From: Paludibacteraceae bacterium
Lineage (GTDB): Bacteria; Bacteroidota; Bacteroidia; Bacteroidales; Paludibacteraceae
Assembly: GCA_017962085.1 (NCBI GenBank)
Contig: JAGCWA010000017.1
Location: 62,001 to 126,000 of the forward strand
Length of the DNA stretch: 64,000 bases
Direction: 5' to 3'
The position numbers and the translations under genes were made by a program. This document shows, piece after piece, positions 63,972-64,000 of the stretch; within the stretch, counting starts at the first letter, position 1, and each line of letters starts with the position of its first letter. The notes below the pieces were generated by a model, which saw nothing but the letters and a program-made list of their open reading frames with translations, was not told the DNA's origin and ran no database searches.

Positions 63972-64000
63972 GTGCTTTTGTATGAAACTGAAAAATAATA

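Overview
This 64 kb window is chromosomal DNA from a member of the Bacteroidota, most likely order Bacteroidales. Three things point there: promoters of the TTG-N19-21-TANNTTTG type lie in front of many genes; the gene families are typical (type-B fumarate reductase/succinate dehydrogenase, DUF2723, DUF6242, caspase/WG-repeat proteins); and two secreted polysaccharide lyases end in C-terminal domains of the type IX secretion (T9SS) kind. The genus cannot be fixed from the sequence. No insertion sequences, CRISPR arrays, rRNA genes or obvious pseudogenes were seen.

Layout. 1-2.2 kb: frdC and the start of frdA (minus strand, frdA runs off the left edge). 2.8-4.9 kb: nadA, a MazG-like gene and deoC. 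5-8.9 kb: a polyprenyl diphosphate synthase diverging from polA. 8.9-15.4 kb: a minus-strand operon mnmG-uvrC-dtd-U32 peptidase-dusB, mostly tRNA modification and quality control, with parS-like partition sites at both ends of dusB. 15.5-18.8 kb: a large AddA/RecB-like helicase-nuclease. 19-27.5 kb: a surface-polysaccharide cluster with glycosyltransferases, a flippase, and polymerase- and ligase-like membrane proteins.

27.7-32.4 kb is the most unusual part. Three genes encode a CHASE2 membrane protein, an exported WG-repeat/caspase protein and an exported FecR-like/DUF4384 protein. Two near-identical sigma-54-like motifs bracket the third gene; the second sits before a short terminator-ended stretch that may be a small RNA. 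A tRNA-Phe gene follows.

32.5-39.2 kb: a YgjP-like metalloprotease, two lipoproteins, an N-acetyl sugar amidotransferase, a PL11 rhamnogalacturonan lyase with a T9SS-type tail, and an exported protein of unknown function. 39.6-51.8 kb: housekeeping genes on the plus strand (glnS behind a structured leader, DUF2723, a polysaccharide deacetylase, purD, two membrane proteins, a DUF6242 lipoprotein, a PfkB kinase, pyrE, a SRPBCC protein). 51.9-58 kb (minus): an EamA transporter, a Rieske-like lipoprotein with altered ligands, and a four-gene overlapping operon of a glycosyltransferase, an esterase, a PaaK-like ligase and an acyltransferase. 58.1-60.4 kb: a PL14-like lyase with a T9SS-type tail. 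60.5-64 kb: carB, preceded by a short leader ORF and a terminator hairpin that look like a transcription attenuator.

All functional calls come from reading motifs and family resemblance. No database search was run.
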